64,000 bases of DNA from Seminavis robusta (lineage: Eukaryota > Bacillariophyta > Bacillariophyceae > Naviculales > Naviculaceae): assembly GCA_903772945.1 (NCBI GenBank), contig CAICTM010000201.1, positions 1 to 64,000 on the forward strand, given 5' to 3'. Below, in pieces: positions 61,673 to 64,000 of the stretch. Both the position numbers and the translations under genes were made by a program. The notes below the pieces were generated by a model, which had not been told where the DNA came from, did no database searches, and was given only the letters and a program-made list of their open reading frames with translations. Position 1 is the stretch's first letter. Each line of letters opens with the position of its first letter.

Positions 61673-63076
61673 ATGATTGCAATTGAAAGCGACAAGGCAA
61701 GAATGTACAGTTCCAAGAGTATCGCCTTGTTGGTGTTGCCACTACTTCTAGGCTGGATGCTTGTGGAGTTGGGGATTTTGTTTCCATCATCGGGAAGGGT
61801 TCGAACACACCTTGGGGATCTATGGAAGAAGAAAAGCAACGCTACCGGTAGCAACTTGAATGAAACGAAGATACCTGAAATATCCAATGAAACGAAGATA
61901 TCATCTGTATCCGACAATAATCTTCAAGAAGTTTCCTCCTTACGATTTCCAACCAACCAAACAACCAACGAGACAACTCTGATGCAAAGTTCTTCCTACG
62001 ACAGGTACTGTGAAACCAACGGTTCCCTCCACGAGATTGCCTTGCAAATGGCTCGCTTCTCGGGCCCCAAGCCGTACGAAAAGACGCTACAAGTCTTGCA
62101 ATCGTCCTCTCATTTCTGGATATCCATTCACAAGCATGGCATTTTCTCCAACGTCGCACAAAATATGAAAGTCATGCTGGAAGGATTTGGTTTGCTGGAA
62201 AGAAAAAGCAAGAAAAAACCAACCCGCAACTCCATCGTGGTCGAAATATCCTATTATGCTCTACATGACAATGCTAACGACAAGACGACTAATGACTGTC
62301 ATACTACAACTAGTACTACCAACTGTTCTGCGCCACGCATCATTCTCCAATCCGAGCAACTCCATCAAGTGGGTCAAGATTATCTCCCCTATCTACGCGC
62401 CTGTCACGAACAACCACGTTGTGTCATTTGGGAGTTTTCCGATTATCATTGGACGTGGCATCAACAGCACAACCTCTCCGACTCGGTTCTGCTCTTGCCC
62501 ATTATGCATCAATCCTTACTGGGTGATTATCATGGCGTAATAATACCACTACAGCAGCGTCCTCTGGACGTTGTCTTTTTTGGCGCGATAAAGCCACGAC
62601 GCCAGGCATTGTGGGATCGTGTGACCAAACAACAACAACAACATCATTGGAGATTTCAATACAGCACCAATTTGACGTTCATCAAACAATCCTACGCGAC
62701 CGCCAAAATATGTCTGATTGTGCATTCCTATTCCAATCAAAGTGCCGGAGAATATCATCGGCTCGTCGAATTGGCTGGAAGTGCATGTCGCATCGTCGTC
62801 GAACCGTTTGCGGATACCATTGGCATGCACGCCTATCAACACTGTGGCGGTGTCGTCGTGGCACCGTCTTACCACCAAATACTCCCCACCATTCGTCGTG
62901 TCTTGCAGGAAATTGATCACATCAAAAGTACGGTGCTGCAAGATGACAATACTACAACACTAGACAATGAAACGAAACGGCGTCTCGAGTGGTGGAACCA
63001 TAAAATTCAGTGGGAACGCTTGTTGAATGATATTTTTCGAGATGGAGAATTCATGAATGCGTGGGGAGCAACCTAA
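61673..63076 (+). CDS. Type II membrane glycosyltransferase-like protein
   Basis: 467 aa from ATG 61673, one exon. A short basic cytosolic tail precedes a signal-anchor span (SIALLVLPLLLGWMLVELGI, about 15-36), as in Golgi enzymes. A stem of about 90 residues with many N-glycosylation sequons (NAT, NET, NQT) follows. The catalytic part has LDVVFFGAIKPRRQALWDRV, then SYATAKICLIVHSY, then GEYHRLVELAGSACRIVVEP. This order (FxGxxxxRR, a conserved H, an E-R/H-x-x-E-like pair) resembles CgeB/exostosin-like GT-B glycosyltransferases. Donor and acceptor cannot be deduced. It is probably Golgi, building wall or surface glycans. Confidence 0.65.
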   Translation: MIAIESDKARMYSSKSIALLVLPLLLGWMLVELGILFPSSGRVRTHLGDLWKKKSNATGSNLNETKIPEISNETKISSVSDNNLQEVSSLRFPTNQTTNETTLMQSSSYDRYCETNGSLHEIALQMARFSGPKPYEKTLQVLQSSSHFWISIHKHGIFSNVAQNMKVMLEGFGLLERKSKKKPTRNSIVVEISYYALHDNANDKTTNDCHTTTSTTNCSAPRIILQSEQLHQVGQDYLPYLRACHEQPRCVIWEFSDYHWTWHQQHNLSDSVLLLPIMHQSLLGDYHGVIIPLQQRPLDVVFFGAIKPRRQALWDRVTKQQQQHHWRFQYSTNLTFIKQSYATAKICLIVHSYSNQSAGEYHRLVELAGSACRIVVEPFADTIGMHAYQHCGGVVVAPSYHQILPTIRRVLQEIDHIKSTVLQDDNTTTLDNETKRRLEWWNHKIQWERLLNDIFRDGEFMNAWGAT

Positions 63077-64000
63077 CGAAAGGGGCATTGCGAGTTCCAC
63101 ACTACCGTACGTACGTACGGTAGGAGCATACGGTAGCAAGTGCCAAGGAGGCAGCAGTGGAGTGCATGTTGGCTTGGGGCTTTTTTAAATGATATGCCTG
63201 CCATCGGGGTTCAGGTCTTGCTTGCTGTGGCATAATAAGCTACCCTTCAAATGCCAGTGAATCTTTTGACATTGGGCGGTTGCTTTGCTTCCTTCTCATG
63301 AGCGAATAACCGGTGGGGTAGGTGAACTACATGTATTTATTGGAACGGGGAAGTCCAGTTGCCTGCCAGCCAACGTAAACTGCCGGGTAGCCTACCACAC
63401 TTACTTGTGGATCCCTCCAGCCTTGCACTAGCTAGCGCAATAGCTAGTGGAGGAGAAGTCTCTCTGTTCGACCCTGGCTAGAGCTAGACTCTGCTACTGT
63501 GTTTTTTGCACTTGCACGTCCAGGCAGAGAACGGTCTTGGGCTCTTTCTCCAAAACTCTTCCATCATGTCTTGAATCGAGCTTCTCCACACTGACTGGCT
63601 TGATTGGGAATGTGAGCTACTGTACATGCTATTATAGTAGCTCATTCCTTGCCGCTGCTATGACACATAGATTTTTTAAAATACATAGTCTACATCATTT
63701 CAATCATTCCGAGCAAAACCGGTAATGTACTTACCGTGATGTACGTACGGAGCTTGTACGGGTACTATACTGTACCGGTACCGGTACTCCGTATGCACAC
63801 CCGTACAACCAGTTCCGATTAATCGGTGACCTCTCAAAAAAATAAGGAACTAACTGCCCATTCCGGAGTACTCCGAGTCAATAATAGTCAACTTTACATT
63901 CTGACTTATGAAGTAGTCAAATATTAAAATACAGCGTCATCCGTGATGAACTGGCATGTGGCGGTTTCCGAGAAGAGGAAAGCTGGTAACTAATGGCTGA
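63077..64000. other. Intergenic to window end
   Basis: No gene. A perfect palindrome CCGTACGTACGTACGG lies near 63104. ACCGGTACCGGTAC-type motifs occur near 63770-63790 and CTAGCTAG near 63428. Confidence 0.5.

Noticed and set aside
63100-63125. CCGTACGTACGTACGG palindrome as an operator or terminator
   Set aside because: Simple GTAC-type repeat similar to many in the window; no gene adjacent on the right to regulate.
1-64000. CRISPR arrays, rRNA genes, bacterial operons
   Set aside because: No regularly spaced repeats, no rRNA cores, and gene structure (introns, targeting leaders) is eukaryotic.

Overview
This is nuclear DNA of a photosynthetic stramenopile, most likely a pennate diatom; a Seminavis-like raphid species is my guess from family content, not proof. 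Four genes encode the diatom-style type II membrane protein in which an acidic cytosolic tail and one membrane span precede a plant-type leucine-rich repeat (LRR) ectodomain. Two proteins start with a signal peptide followed by Phe at the predicted cleavage site, the import signal of complex red plastids. Genes are compact, and I could read only two introns (74 and 82 nt). Intergenic DNA is full of TACCGGTA and CTAGCTAG palindromes.

Layout, left third. A broken Ty1/copia element runs in from the left edge to about 2.66 kb. It abuts a mitochondrial ADP/ATP carrier 5' fragment joined to an unrelated tail (2.86-3.90 kb). A small membrane protein gene (5.78-6.54 kb) has a Harbinger/Tourist-like MITE 38 bp upstream of its start codon. 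Two small unknown genes are divergent at 9.3-10.5 kb. A decayed DDE transposon fills 11.3-13.7 kb. An ADP-ribosyltransferase-fold gene lies at 14.2-15.0 kb. A relic and then an intact LRR gene follow (16.1-19.5 kb), then a 120-bp hairpin and a paralogue of the 5.8-kb membrane protein (21.9-22.4 kb).

Middle third. Phytoene synthase (23.9-25.2 kb) shows a probable frameshift near its C-terminus. Two very large low-complexity proteins follow: one of 1,626 aa on the minus strand and one of 1,308 aa on the plus strand with a RanBP2-type zinc finger and eight 22-23-aa repeats. Next is a secreted JmjC/cupin protein with an EF-hand, a mucin-like stalk and a possible GPI signal (37.0-39.9 kb), then a third LRR gene (40.4-42.9 kb).

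Right third. A metabolic block holds a 59-aa small protein, a CLYBL-type citramalyl-CoA lyase, an opine dehydrogenase, a divergent DadA-like FAD oxidoreductase and a METTL21-type methyltransferase (44.0-50.5 kb). Two tandem-duplicated LRR genes follow (51.5-53.1 and 57.3-58.9 kb), with an apparently intact pogo/Tigger transposon between them. The window closes with a predicted thylakoid-lumen protein carrying a CcmI/CycH-like domain and a type II membrane glycosyltransferase-like protein.

Themes: surface display and recognition (four LRR proteins, the mucin-stalk protein, the glycosyltransferase), plastid work (phytoene synthase, lumen protein), and amino-acid/CoA metabolism. All family names come from motifs read by eye; no search was run.
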